In this document: one piece after another, positions 14,409-27,838 of the stretch
Numbering within the stretch: position 1 is the stretch's first letter
How the letters are laid out: the number at the start of each line of letters is the position of its first letter
From: Megalopta genalis
Lineage: Eukaryota > Arthropoda > Insecta > Hymenoptera > Halictidae
Direction: 5' to 3'
Assembly: GCF_051020955.1 (NCBI RefSeq)
Contig: NC_135014.1
Span: 25,657,221-25,721,220, forward strand
Length of the DNA: 64,000 nt
Program-made: the position numbers and the translations under genes
The notes under the pieces: generated by a model
Database searches by the model: none
What the model was told of the DNA's origin: nothing
The model's input: the letters and a program-made list of their open reading frames with translations, nothing else

Positions 14409-14646
14409 GATTTAGCTCATTTCTTGGATTTAGCTGTTTTCTTGGATTGATCTGATTTCTCGGATTTTGCTGTTTTTTCCGATTTTATTGGATTTTATTG
14501 GTTTCCCCGGATTTAGCTGATTTCTTGGATTAAGCTGTTTTCTTGGATTGAGCTGATTTCTCGGATTTAGCTGTTTTCTTGGATTTAGCTGTTTTCTCGG
14601 ATTTAGCTGATTTCTTGGATTTATCTGATTTCTCGGATTTTGCTTT
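14409..14646. repeat. AT-rich block 7
   Basis: A 238-bp form, copy of the block at 9818 at an offset of 4591 bp, with the same flanking unit order. Confidence 0.9.
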
Positions 14647-14974
14647 GTCGGGCAGATTCGGGCAGATTCGGGCTGGTCGGGCAGGTCGGGAAGATTCGGG
14701 CAGATTCGGGCAGGTCGGGCAGGTCGGGCAGATTCTGGCAGGTCGGGCAGGTCGGGCAGGTCGGGCAGATTCGGGCAGGTCGGGCAGATTCGGGCAGATA
14801 GGGGCAGATTCGGGCAGATTCGGGCAGATTCGGGCAGGTCGGGCAGATTCGGGCAGATTCGGGCAGATTCGGGCAGATTCGGGCAGATATGGGCAGGTTC
14901 GGGCAGATTCGGGCAGATTCGGGCAGGTCGGGCAGATTCGGGCAGATATGGGCAGATAGGGGCAGATAGGGGCA

Positions 14975-15313
14975 GATTTAGCTCATTTCATGGATTTAGC
15001 TGTTTCTTGGATTGATCTGATTTATCGGATTTTGCTGTTTTTTTCCGATATTATTGGATTTTATTGGTTTCCCCGGATTTAGCTGATTTCTTGGATTAAG
15101 CTGTTTTCTTGGATTGAGCTGATTTCTCGGATTTTGCAGTTTTCTCCGATTTTATTGGATTTTATTGGTTTTCCCGGATTTAGATGATTTCTTGGATTAA
15201 GCTGTTTTCTTGGATTGAGCTGATTTCTCGGATTTAGCTGTTTTCTTGGATTTAGCTGTTTTCTCGGATTTAGCTGATTTCTTGGATTTATCTGATTTCT
15301 CGGATTTTGCTTT
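14975..15313. repeat. AT-rich block 8
   Basis: Copy of the block at 10384. It has lost one T near 15003 (TGTTTCTTGG instead of TGTTTTCTTGG), which changes the duplication offset from 4591 to 4590 bp downstream. Confidence 0.9.
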
Positions 15314-16996
15314 GTCGGGCAGATTCGGGCAGATTCGGGCAAATTCGGGCAGATCGGGCAGGTCGGGCAGATTCGGGCAGATTCGGGCAGATTCGGGCAG
15401 ATAGGGGCAGATTCGGGCAGATAGGGGCAGATTCGGGCAGATTCGGGCAGGTCGGGCAGATTCGGGCAGGTCGGGCAGATTCGGGCAGATATGGGCAGAT
15501 TCGGGCAGGTCGGGTAGATAGGGGCAGATTCGGGCAGATTCGGGCAGATAGGGGCAGATTCGGGCACATTCGGGCAGATAGGGGCAGATTCGGGCAGGTC
15601 GGGCAGATTCGGGCAGGTCGGGCAGGTCGGGCAGATTCGGGCAGATATGGGCAGATTCGGGCAGGTCGGGTAGATAGGGGCAGATTCGGGCAGGTCGGGC
15701 AGATTCGGGCAGGTCGGGCAGGTCGGGCAGATTCGGGCAGATTCGGGCAGATTCGGGCTGGTCGGGCAGATTCGTCAGATTCAGGCAGATATGGGCAGGT
15801 CGGGCAGGTCGGGCAGATTCGGGCAGATTCGGGCAGATTCGGGCAGGTCGGGCAGGTCGTGCAGATTCGGGCAGATAGGGGCAGATTCGGGCAGATTCGG
15901 GCAGGTCGGGCAGATTCGGGCAGGTCGGGCAGATTCGGGCAGATTCGGGCAGGTCGGGCAGGTCGGGCAGATTCGGGCAGATTCGGGCAGGTCGGGCAGG
16001 TCGGGCAGATTCGGGCAGATTCGGGCAGATTCGGGCAGGTCGGGCAGGTCGGGCAGATTCGGGCAGATTCGGGCAGATTCGGGCAGGTCGGGCAGGTCGG
16101 GCAGATTCGGGCAGATTCGGGCAGGTCGGGCAGATTCGGGCAGATACGGGCAGGTCGGGCAGATTCGGGCAGATTCGGGCAGGTCGGGCAGGTCGGGCAG
16201 ATAGGGGCAGATTCGGGCACATTCGGGCAGATAGGGGCAGATTCGGGCAGGTCGGGCAGATTCGGGCAGGTCGGGCAGATTCGGGCGGGTCGGGCAGATT
16301 CGGGCAGATTCGGGCAGATGCGGGCAGGTCGGGCTGGTCGGGCAGATTCGGGCAGGTCGGGCAGGTCGGGCAGGTCGGGCAGGTCGGGCAGATTCGGGCA
16401 GGTCGGGCAGATTCGGGCAGATTCGGCGGTCGGGCAGATTCGGGCAGATTCGGGCAGGTCGGGCAGTTCGGGCAGATTCGGGCAGGTCTGGCAGGTCGGG
16501 CAGATTCGGGCAGATTCGGGCAGATTCGGGCAGGTCGGGCAGGTCGGGCAGGTCTGGCAGATTCGGGCAGATTCGTCAGATTCGGGCAGATATGGGCAGA
16601 TTCGGGCAGGTCGGGCAGATTCGGGCAGATTCGGGCAGATAGGGGCAGATTCGGGCAGATTCGGGCAGGTCGGGCAGATTCGTCAGATTCGGGCAGATAT
16701 GGGCAGGTCGGGCAGATTCGGGCAGTCGGGCAGGTCGTGCAGATTCGGGCAGATTCGGGCAGGTCGGGCAGATTCGGGCAGATTCGGGCAGGTCGGGCAG
16801 ATTCGGGCAGATTCGGGCATATTCGGGCAGGTCTGGCAGGTCGGGCAGATTCGGGCAGATAGGGGCAGATTCGGGCAGATTCGGGCAGATTCGGGCAGGT
16901 CGGGCAGATTCGGGCAGATTCGGGCAGATTCGGGCAGATATGGGCAGGTTCGGGCAGATTCGGGCAGATATGGGCAGATAGGGGCAGATAGGGGCA

Positions 16997-17338
16997 GATT
17001 TAGCTCATTTCATGGATTTAGCTGTTTTCTTGGATTGATCTGATTTATCGGATTTTGCTGTTTTTTTCCGATTTTATTGGATTTTATTGGTTTCCCCCGG
17101 ATTTAGCTGATTTCTTGGATTAAGCTGTTTTCTTGGATTGAGCTGATTTCTCGGATTTTGCAGTTTTCTCCGATTTTATTGGATTTCATTGGGTTTTCCC
17201 GGATTTAGATGATTTCTTGGATTAAGCTGTTTTCTTGGATTGAGCTGATTTCTCGGATTTAGCTGTTTTCTTGGATTTAGCTGTTTTCTCGGATTTAGCT
17301 GATTTCTTGGATTTATCTGATTTCTCGGATTTTGCTTT
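16997..17338. repeat. AT-rich block 9
   Basis: A 340-bp type with two single-base insertions (an extra C near 17096 and an extra G near 17191). It shares the GGATTTCATTGG variant with the blocks at 12409 and 20596. Confidence 0.9.
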
Positions 17339-17994
17339 GTCGGGCAGATTCGGGCAGATTCGGGCAAATTCGGGCAGATCGGGCAGATAGGGGCAGATTC
17401 GGGCACATTCGGCAGATAGAGGCAGATTCGGGCAGGTCGGGCAGATTCGGGCAGATTCGGGCAGATATGGGCAGGTTCGGGTAGATTCGGGCAGGTCGGG
17501 CAGGTCGGGAAGATTCGGGTAGATTCGGGCAGGTTCGGGCAGATTCGGGCAGGTCGGGCAGATTCGGGCAGATTCGGGTAGATTCGGGCAGGTCGAGCAG
17601 GTCGGGCAGATTCGGGCAGATGCGGGCAGGTCGGGCAGGTCGGGCAGGTCGGGCAGATTCGGGCAGGTCGGGCAGGTCGAGCAGATTCGGGCAGATTCGG
17701 GCAGATTCGTCAGATTCGGGCAGATTCGGGCAGGTCGGGCAGGTCGGGCATATTCGGGCAGATTCGGGCAGATTGGGGCAGGTCTGGCAGGTCTGGCAGA
17801 TTCGGGCAGATTCGGGCAGGTCGGGCAGATTCGGGCAGATTCGGGCAGATTCGTCAGATTCGGGCAGATATGGGCAGATTCGGGCAGGTCGGGCAGATTC
17901 GGGCAGATTCGGGCAGATAGGGGCAGATTCGGGCAGATTCGGGCAGGTCGGGCAGGTTCGGACAGATATGGGCAGATAGGGGCAGATAGGGGCA

Positions 17995-18232
17995 GATTTA
18001 GCTCATTTCTTGGATTTAGCTGTTTTCTTGGATTGATCTGATTTCTCGGATTTTGCTGTTTTTTCCGATTTTATTGGATTTTATTGGTTTCCCCGGATTT
18101 AGCTGATTTCTTGGATTAAGCTGTTTTCTTGGATTGAGCTGATTTCTCGGATTTAGCTGTTTTCTTGGATTTAGCTGTTTTCTCGGATTTAGCTGATTTC
18201 TTGGATTTATCTGATTTCTCGGATTTTGCTTT
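17995..18232. repeat. AT-rich block 10
   Basis: A 238-bp form matching the blocks at 9818 and 14409, with an offset of 3586 bp from the latter. Confidence 0.9.
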
Positions 18233-18560
18233 GTCGGGCAGATTCGGGCAGATTCGGGCTGGTCGGGCAGGTCGGGAAGATTCGGGCAGATTCGGGCAGG
18301 TCGGGCAGGTCGGGCAGATTCTGGCAGGTCGGGCAGGTCGGGCAGGTCGGGCAGATTCGGGCAGGTCGGGCAGATTCGGGCAGATAGGGGCAGATTCGGG
18401 CAGATTCGGGCAGATTCGGGCAGGTCGGGCAGATTCGGGCAGATTCGGGCAGATTCGGGCAGATTCGGGCAGATATGGGCAGGTTCGGGCAGATTCGGGC
18501 AGATTCGGGCAGGTCGGGCAGATTCGGGCAGATATGGGCAGATAGGGGCAGATAGGGGCA

Positions 18561-18900
18561 GATTTAGCTCATTTCATGGATTTAGCTGTTTTCTTGGATT
18601 GATCTGATTTATCGGATTTTGCTGTTTTTTTCCGATTTTATTGGATTTTATTGGTTTCCCCGGATTTAGCTGATTTCTTGGATTAAGCTGTTTTCTTGGA
18701 TTGAGCTGATTTCTCGGATTTTGCAGTTTTCTCCGATTTTATTGGATTTTATTGGTTTTCCCGGATTTAGATGATTTCTTGGATTAAGCTGTTTTCTTGG
18801 ATTGAGCTGATTTCTCGGATTTAGCTGTTTTCTTGGATTTAGCTGTTTTCTCGGATTTAGCTGATTTCTTGGATTTATCTGATTTCTCGGATCTTGCTTT
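18561..18900. repeat. AT-rich block 11
   Basis: A 340-bp form with the standard edges. The right edge has a private ATCTTGCTTT variant near 18891. Confidence 0.9.
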
Positions 18901-20595
18901 GTCGGGCAGATTCGGGCAGATTCGGGCAAATTCGGGCAGATCGGGCAGGTCGGGCAGATTCGGGCAGATTCGGGCAGATTCGGGCAGATAGGGGCAGATT
19001 CGGGCAGATAGGGGCAGATTCGGGCAGATTCGGGCAGGTCGGGCAGATTCGGGCAGGTCGGGCAGATTCGGGCAGATATGGGCAGATTCGGGCAGGTCGG
19101 GTAGATAGGGGCAGATTCGGGCAGATTCGGGCAGATAGGGGCAGATTCGGGCACATTCGGGCAGATAGGGGCAGATTCGGGCAGGTCGGGCAGATTCGGG
19201 CAGGTCGGGCAGGTCGGGCAGATTCGGGCAGATATGGGCAGATTCGGGCAGGTCGGGTAGATAGGGGCAGATTCGGGCAGGTCGGGCAGATTCGGGCAGG
19301 TCGGGCAGGTCGGGCAGATTCGGGCAGATTCGGGCAGATTCGGGCTGGTCGGGCAGATTCGTCAGATTCAGGCAGATATGGGCAGGTCGGGCAGGTCGGG
19401 CAGATTCGGGCAGATTCGGGCAGATTCGGGCAGGTCGGGCAGGTCGTGCAGATTCGGGCAGATAGGGGCAGATTCGGGCAGATTCGGGCAGGTCGGGCAG
19501 ATTCGGGCAGGTCGGGCAGATTCGGGCAGATTCGGGCAGGTCGGGCAGGTCGGGCAGATTCGGGCAGATTCGGGCAGGTCGGGCAGGTCGGGCAGATTCG
19601 GGCAGATTCGGGCAGATTCGGGCAGATTCGGGCAGGTCGGGCAGGTCGGGCAGATTCGGGCAGATTCGGGCAGATTCGGGCAGGTCGGGCAGGTCGGGCA
19701 GATTCGGGCAGATTCGGGCAGGTCGGGCAGATTCGGGCAGATACGGGCAGGTCGGGCAGATTCGGGCAGATTCGGGCAGGTCGGGCAGGTCGGGCAGATA
19801 GGGGCAGATTCGGGCACATTCGGGCAGATAGGGGCAGATTCGGGCAGGTCGGGCAGATTCGGGCAGGTCGGGCAGATTCGGGCGGGTCGGGCAGATTCGG
19901 GCAGATTCGGGCAGATGCGGGCAGGTCGGGCTGGTCGGGCAGATTCGGGCAGGTCGGGCAGGTCGGGCAGGTCGGGCAGGTCGGGCAGATTCGGGCAGGT
20001 CGGGCAGATTCGGGCAGATTCGGCCGGTCGGGCAGATTCGGGCAGATTCGGGCAGGTCGGGCAGTTCGGGCAGATTCGGGCAGGTCTGGCAGGTCGGGCA
20101 GATTCGGGCAGATTCGGGCAGATTCGGGCAGGTCGGGCAGGTCGGGCAGGTCTGGCAGATTCGGGCAGATTCGTCAGATTCGGGCAGATATGGGCAGATT
20201 CGGGCAGGTCGGGCAGATTCGGGCAGATTCGGGCAGATAGGGGCAGATTCGGGCAGATTCGGGCAGGTCGGGCAGATTCGTCAGATTCGGGCAGATATGG
20301 GCAGGTCGGGCAGATTCGGGCAGGTCGGGCAGGTCGTGCAGATTCGGGCAGATTCGGGCAGGTCGGGCAGATTCGGGCAGATTCGGGCAGGTCGGGCAGA
20401 TTCGGGCAGATTCGGGCATATTCGGGCAGGTCTGGCAGGTCGGGCAGATTCGGGCAGATAGGGGCAGATTCGGGCAGATTCGGGCAGATTCGGGCAGGTC
20501 GGGCAGATTCGGGCAGATTCGGGCAGATTCGGGCAGATATGGGCAGGTTCGGGCAGATTCGGGCAGATATGGGCAGATAGGGGCAGATAGGGGCA

Positions 20596-20935
20596 GATTT
20601 AGCTCATTTCATGGATTTAGCTGTTTTCTTGGATTGATCTGATTTATCGGATTTTGCTGTTTTTTTCCGATTTTATTGGATTTTATTGGTTTCCCCGGAT
20701 TTAGCTGATTTCTTGGATTAAGCTGTTTTCTTGGATTGAGCTGATTTCTCGGATTTTGCAGTTTTCTCCGATTTTATTGGATTTCATTGGTTTTCCCGGA
20801 TTTAGATGATTTCTTGGATTAAGCTGTTTTCTTGGATTGAGCTGATTTCTCGGATTTAGCTGTTTTCTTGGATTTAGCTGTTTTCTCGGATTTAGCTGAT
20901 TTCTTGGATTTATCTGATTTCTCGGATTTTGCTTT
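20596..20935. repeat. AT-rich block 12
   Basis: A 340-bp form matching the block at 12409 at an offset of 8187 bp, including the GGATTTCATTGG variant. Confidence 0.9.
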
Positions 20936-21430
20936 GTCGGGCAGATTCGGGCAGATTCGGGCAAATTCGGGCAGATCGGGCAGATAGGGGCAGATTCGGG
21001 CACATTCGGGCAGATAGAGGCAGATTCGGGCAGGTCGGGCAGATTCGGGCAGATTCGGGCAGATATGGGCAGGTTCGGGTAGATTCGGGCAGGTCGGGCA
21101 GGTCGGGAAGATTCGGGCAGATTCGGGCAGATTCGTCAGATTCGGGCAGATATGAGCAGATTCGGGCAGATTCGGGCAGGTCGGGCAGGTCGGGAAGATT
21201 CGGGCAGATTCGGGCAGATTCGTCAGATTCGGGCAGATTCGTCAGACTCGGGCAGATATGAGCAGATTCGGGCAGATTCGGGCAGATTCGGGCAGATTCG
21301 GGCAGGTCGGGCAGGTCGGGCAGGTCGGGCAGATTCGGGCAGATATGGGCAGGTTCGGGCAGATTCGGGCAGATTCGGGCAGGTCGGGCAGATTCGGGCA
21401 GATATGGGCAGATAGGGGCAGATAGGGGCA

Positions 21431-21769
21431 GATTTAGCTCATTTCTTGGATTTAGCTGTTTTCTTGGATTCATCTGATTTCTCGGATTTTGCTGTTTTTT
21501 CCGATTTTATTGGATTTTATTGGTTTCCTCGGATTTAGCTGATTTCTTGGATTAAGCTGTTTTCTTGGATTGAGCTGATTTCTCGGATTTTGCAGTTTTC
21601 TCCGATTTTATTGGATTTTATTGGTTTTCCCGGATTTAGATGATTTCTTGGATTAAGCTGTTTTCTTGGATTGAGCTGATTTCTCGGATTTAGCTGTTTT
21701 CTTGGATTTAGCTGTTTTCTCGGATTTAGCTGATTTCTTGGATTTATCTGATTTTTCGGATTTTGCTTT
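21431..21769. repeat. AT-rich block 13
   Basis: A 339-bp form with a distinct variant set (GATTCATCTG, TTTCCTCGG, GATTTTTCGG) that recurs in the blocks at 29392 and 32231. This defines a second block lineage. Confidence 0.9.
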
Positions 21770-24700
21770 GTCGGGCAGATTCGGGCAGATTCGGGCAAAT
21801 TCGGGCAGATCGGGCAGGTTGGGCAGATTCGGGCAGATTCGGGCAGATAGGGGCAGATTCGGGCAGGTCGGGCAGGTCGGGCAGGTCGGGCAGATTCGGG
21901 CAGATTCGGGCAGATAGGGGCAGATTCGGGCAGGTCGGGCAGGTTCGGGCAGATTCGGGCATATTCGGGCAGGTCGGGCAGATTCGGGCAGGTCTGGCAG
22001 GTCGGGCAGATTCGGGCAGATCCGGGCAGATTCGGGCAGGTCGGGCAGGTCGGGCAGATTCGGGCGGGTCGGGCAGATTCGGGCAGATTCGGGCAGGTCG
22101 GGCAGGTCGGGCAAATTCGGGCAGGTCGGGCAGGTCGGGAAGATTCGGGCAGATTCGGGCAGATTCGTCAGATTCGGGCAGATTCGTCAGACTCGGGCAG
22201 ATATGAGCAGATAGGGGCAGATTCGGGCAGGTCGGGCAGGTCGGGCAGGTCGGGCAGATTCGGGCAGATTCGGGCAGATAGGGGCAGATTCGGGCAGGTC
22301 GGGCAGGTTCGGGCAGATTCGGGCATATTCGGGCAGGTCGGGCAGATTCGGGCAGGTCTGGCAGGTCGGGCAGATTCGGGCAGATCCGGGCAGATTCGGG
22401 CAGGTCGGGCAGGTCGGGCAGATTCGGGCGGGTCGGGCAGATTCGGGCAGATTCGGGCAGGTCGGGCAGGTCGGGCAAATTCGGGCAGGTCGGGCAGATT
22501 CGGTCAGATTCGGGCAGGTCGGGCAGGTCGGGCAGATTCGGGCAGATTCGGGCAGGTCGGGCAGATTCAGGCAGATTCGGGCAAATTCGGGCAGATCGGG
22601 CAGGTGGGGCAGATTCGGGCAGATTCGGGCAGATTCGGGCAGATAGGGGCAGATTCGGGCAGATTCGGGCAGGTCGGGCAGGTCGGACAGAGTCGTGCAG
22701 ATAGGGGCAGATTCGGGCAGATATGGGCAGGTTCGGGCAGATTCGGGCAGATTCGAGCAGGTCGGGCAGATTCGGGCAGATTCGGGCAGGTCGGGCAGAT
22801 TCAGGCAGATTCGGGCAAATTCGGGCAGATCGGGCAGGTGGGGCAGATTCGGGCAGATTCGGGCAGATTCGGGCAGATTCGGGCAGATAGGGGCAGATTC
22901 GGGCAGATTCGGGCAGGTCGGGCAGATTCGGGCAGGTCGGGCAGATTCGGGCAGATTCGGGCAGGTCGGGCAGGTCGGGCAGATTCGGGCAGATTCGGGC
23001 AGGTCGGGCAGGTCGGGCAGATTCGGGCAGATTCGGGCACATTCGGGCAGATAGGGGCAGATTCGGGCAGGTCGGGCAGGTCGGGCAGATTCGGGCAGGT
23101 CGGGCAGATTCGGGCAGGTCGGGCAGGTCGTACAGATTCGTGCAGATAGGGGCAGATTCGGGCAGATATGGGCAGATTCGGGCAGGTCGGGCAGGTCGGG
23201 CAGATTCGGGCAGGTCGGGCAGATTCGGGCAGATTCGGGCAGATTCGGGCAAGTCGGGCAGGTCGGGCAGGTCGGACAGATTCGTGCAGATAGGGGCAGA
23301 TTCGGGCAGATATGGGCAGGTTCGGGTAGATTCGGGCAGATAGGGGCAGATTCGGGCAGATTCGGGCAGGTCGGGCAGATTCGGCAGGTCGGGCAGATTC
23401 GGGCAGATTCGGGCATTTCGGGCAGGTCGGGCAGATTCGGGCAGATTCGGGCAGGTCGGGCAGGTCGGGCAGATTCGGGCAGATTCGGGCAGGTCGGGCA
23501 GATTCGGGCAGATTCGGGCAGATTCGGGCAAGTCGGGCAGGTCGGACAGATTCGTGCAGATAGGGGCAGATTCGGGCAGATATGGGCAGGTTCGGGCAGA
23601 TTCGGGCAGATTCGGGCAGGTCGGGCAGATTCGGGCAGATCGGGCAGGTCGGACAGAGTCGTGCAGATAGGGGCAGATTCGGGCAGATTCGGGCAGATAG
23701 GGGCAGATTCGGGCAGGTCGGGCAGATTCGGGCAGATTCGGGCAGGTCGGGCAGGTCGGACAGATTCGTGCAGATAGGGGCAGATTCGGGCAGATATGGG
23801 CAGGTTCGGGCAGATTCGGGCAGATTCGGGCAGGTCGGGCAGATTCGTCAGATTCGAGCAGATATGGGCAGATTCGGGCAGATATGGGCAGGTCGGGCAG
23901 GTCGGGCAGATTCGTCAGATTCGGGCAGGTCGGGCAGATTCGGGCAGATAGGGGCAGATTCGGGCACATTCGGGCAGATAGGGGCAGATTCGGGCAGGTT
24001 GGGCAGATTCGGGCAGGTCGGGCAGGTCGGGCAGATTCGGGCAGATATGGGCAGATTCGGGCAGGTCGGGTAGATAGGGGCAGATTCGGGCAGGTCGGGC
24101 AGATTCGGGCAGATTCGGGCAGGTCGGGCAGATTCGGGCAGATTCGGGCAGATTCGGGCAAGTCGGGCAGGTCGGGCAGGTCGGACAGATTCGTGCAGAT
24201 AGGGGCAGATTCGGGCAGATATGGGCAGGTTCGGGCAGATTCGGGCAGATAGGGGCAGATTCGGGCAGATTCGGGCAGGTCGGGCAGATTCGGGCAGGTC
24301 GGGCAGATTCGGGCAGATTCGGGCAGGTCGGGCAGGTCGGGCAGATTCGGGCAGATTCGGGCAAGTCGGGCAGGTCGGGCAGGTCGGACAGATTCGTGCA
24401 GATAGGGGCAGATTCGGGCAGATATGGGCAGGTTCGGGCAGATTCGGGCAGATAGGGGCAGATTCGGGCAGATTCGGGCAGGTCGGGCAGATTCGGGCAG
24501 GTCGGGCAGATTCGTGCAGATAGGGGCAGATTCGGGCAGATATGGGCAGGTTCGGGCAGATTCGGGCAGATTCGGGCAGGTCGGGCAGATTCGGGCAGAT
24601 CGGGCAGGTCGGGCAGATTCGGGCAGATTCGGGCAGGTCGGGCAGGTCGGGCAGGTCGGGCAGATTCGGGCAGGTCGGGCAGGTCGGGCAGATTCGGGCA

Positions 24701-25086
24701 GGTCGGGCAGGTCGGGCAGATTCGGGCAGGTTCGGGCAGATTCGGGCAGGTCGGGCAGATTCGGGCAGATTCGGGCAGATTCGGGCAGGTCTGGCAGGTC
24801 GGGCAGATTCGGTCAGATAGGGGCAGATTCGGGCACATTCGGGCAGATAGGGGCAGATTCGGGCAGTTCGGGCAGATTCGGGCAGGTCGGGCAGGTCGGG
24901 CAGATTCGGGCAGATATGGGCAGATTCGGGCAGGTCGGGCAGATTCGGGCAGGTCGGGCAGATTCGGGCAGGTCTGGCAGGTCGGGCAGATTCGGGCAGG
25001 TCGGGCAGATTCGTCAGATTCGGGCAGATATGGGCAGGTTCGGGCAGATTCGGGCAGATATGGGCAGATAGGGGCAGATAGGGGCA

Positions 25087-25325
25087 GATTTAGCTCATTT
25101 CATGGATTTAGCTGTTTTCTTGGATTGAGCTGATTTATCGGATTTTGCTGTTTTTTTCCGATTTTATTGGATTTTATTGGTTTCCCCGGATTTAGCTGAT
25201 TTCTTGGATTAAGCTGTTTTCTTGGATTTAGCTCATTTCTTGGATTTAGCTGTTTTCTTGGATTGAGCTGATTTCTCGGATTTAGCTGATTTCTTGGATT
25301 TATCTGATTTCTCGGATTTTGCTTT
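25087..25325. repeat. AT-rich block 14
   Basis: A 239-bp form with a rearranged middle: after GATTAAGCTG it goes directly into TTTAGCTCATTTC units, and it exits into GTCGGGCAGGTCGGGCAG. The rearranged unit order is shared in part with the blocks at 27499, 31175 and 33425. Confidence 0.88.
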
Positions 25326-27498
25326 GTCGGGCAGGTCGGGCAGATTCGGGCAGATTCGGGCAGGTCGGGCAGGTCGGGCAGATTCGGGCAGATTCGGGCA
25401 CATTCGGGCAGATAGGGGCAGATTCGGGCAGATTCGGGCAGGTCGGGCAGATTCGGGCAGGTCGGGCAGATTCGGGCAGATTCGGGCAGGTCGGGCAGGT
25501 CGGGCAGATTCGGGCAGATTCGGGCAGGTCGGGCAGGTCGGGCAGATTCGGGCAGATTCGGGCAGGTCGGGCAGATTCGGGCAGATTCGGGCAGATTCGG
25601 GCAAGTCGGGCAGGTCGGGCAGGTCGGACAGATTCGTGCAGATAGGGGCAGATTCGGGCAGATATGGGCAGGTTCGGGCAGATTCGGGCAGATAGGGGCA
25701 GATTCGGGCAGATTCGGGCAGGTCGGGCAGATTCGGGCAGGTCGGGCAGATTCGGGCAGGTCGGGCAGATTCGGGCAAGTCGGGCAGGTCGGGCAGGTCG
25801 GACAGATTCGTGCAGATAGGGGCAGATTCGGGCAGATATGGGCAGGTTCGGGCAGATTCGGGCAGATTCGGGCAGGTCGGGCAGATTCGGGCAGATCGGG
25901 CAGGTCGGACAGAGTCGTGCAGATAGGGGCAGATTCGGGCAGATAGGGGCAGTTCGGGCAGATTCGGGCAGATAGGGGCAGATTCGGGCAGGTCGGGCAG
26001 ATTCGGGCAGATTCGGGCAGGTCGGGCAGGTCGGGCAGGTCGGACAGATTCGTGCAGATAGGGGCAGATTCGGGCAGATATGGGCAGGTTCGGGCAGATT
26101 CGGGCAGATTCGGGCAGGTCGGGCAGATTCGTCAGATTCGGGCAGATATGGGCAGATTGGGGCAGGTCGGGCAGATTCGGGCAGATTCGGGCAGGTCGGG
26201 CAGGTCGGACAGATTCGTGCAGATAGGGGCAGATTCGGGCAGATATGGGCAGGTCGGGCAGATTCGGGCAGGTCGGGCAGGTCGGGCAGATTCGGGCAGG
26301 TCGGGCAGGTCGGGCAGATTCAGGCAGATTCGGGCAAATTCGGGCAGATCGGGCAGGTCGGGCAGATTCGGGCAGATTCGGGCAGATTCGGGCAGATAGG
26401 GGCAGATTCGGGCAGATTCGGGCAGGTCGGGCAGATTCGGGCAGGTCGGGCAGATTCGGGCAGGTCGGGCAGATTCGGGCAGATCGGGCAGGTCGGGCAG
26501 ATTCGGGCAGATTCGGGCAGGTCGGGCAGGTCGGGCAGGTCGGGCAGATTCGGGCAGGTCGGGCAGGTCGGGCAGATTCGGGCAGGTCGGGCAGGTCGGG
26601 CAGATTCGGGCAGGTTCGGGCAGATTCGGGCAGGTCGGGCAGATTCGGGCAGATTCGGGCAGATTCGGGCAGGTCGGACAGATTCGTGCAGATATGGGCA
26701 GGTTCGGGCAGATTCGGGCAGGTCGGGCAGATTCGGGCAGGTCGGGCAGATTCGGGCAGATTCGGGCAGGTCGGGCAGGTCGGGCAGATTCGGGCAGATT
26801 CGGGCAGGTCGGGCAGGTCGGGCAGATTCGGGCAGATTCGGGCAGGTCGGGCAGATTCGGGCAGATTCGGGCAGATTCGGGCAAGTCGGGCAGGTCGGGC
26901 AGGTCGGACAGATTCGTGCAGATAGGGGCAGATTCGGGCAGATATGGGCAGGTTCGGGCAGATTCGGGCAGATTCGGGCAGGTCGGGCAGATTCGGGCAG
27001 ATCGGGCAGGTCGGGCAGATTCGGGCAGATTCGGGCAGGTCGGGCAGGTCGGGCAGGTCGGGCAGATTCGGGCAGGTCGGGCAGGTCGGGCAGATTCGGG
27101 CAGGTCGGGCAGGTCGGGCAGATTCGGGCAGGTTCGGGCAGATTCGGGCAGGTCGGGCAGATTCGGGCAGATTCGGGCAGATTCGGGCTGGTCTGGCAGG
27201 TCGGGCAGATTCGGGCAGATAGGGGCAGATTCGGGCACATTCGGGCAGATAGGGGCAGATTCGGGCAGTTCGGGCAGATTCGGGCAGGTCGGGCAGGTCG
27301 GGCAGATTCGGGCAGATATGGGCAGATTCGGGCAGGTCGGGCAGATTCGGGCAGGTCGGGCAGATTCGGGCAGGTCTGGCAGGTCGGGCAGATTCGGGCA
27401 GATTCGGGCAGGTCGGGCAGATTCGTCAGATTCGGGCAGATATGGGCAGGTTCGGGCAGATTCGGGCAGATATGGGCAGATAGGGGCAGATAGGGGCA

Positions 27499-27838
27499 GA
27501 TTTAGCTCATTTCATGGATTTAGCTGTTTTCTTGGATTGATCTGATTTATCGGATTTTGCTGTTTTTTTCCGATTTTATTGGATTTTATTGGTTTCCCCG
27601 GATTTAGCTGATTTCTTGGATTAAGCTGTTTTCTTGGATTGAGCTGATTTCTCGGATTTTGCAGTTTTCTCCGATTTTATTGGATTTTATTGGTTTTCCC
27701 GGATTTAGATGATTTCTTGGATTCAGCTGTTTTCTTGGATTTAGCTCATTTCTTGGATTTAGCTGTTTTCTTGGATTGAGCTGATTTCTCGGATTTAGCT
27801 GATTTCTTGGATTTATCTGATTTCTCGGATTTTGCTTT
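27499..27838. repeat. AT-rich block 15
   Basis: A 340-bp form containing a GATTCAGCTG variant near 27720. It is copied at 33425 (offset 5926 bp) together with more than 1 kb of downstream G-rich units. Confidence 0.9.

Larger units (their letters stand above)
8530..17520. repeat. Higher-order tandem duplication, about 4.59-kb unit, two copies
   Basis: Unit order and private variants from about 8530 to 13120 recur from about 13120 to 17520 at a constant offset of 4591 bp, becoming 4590 bp after a one-base deletion near 15003. Matching landmarks include the frames at 8771/13362, 9374/13965, 10489/15079 and 10717/15307, and three AT-rich blocks. A shortened third copy follows (about 17520-21100, offset about 3.59 kb). 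The end points are approximate because the underlying units are nearly identical everywhere. Confidence 0.75.
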
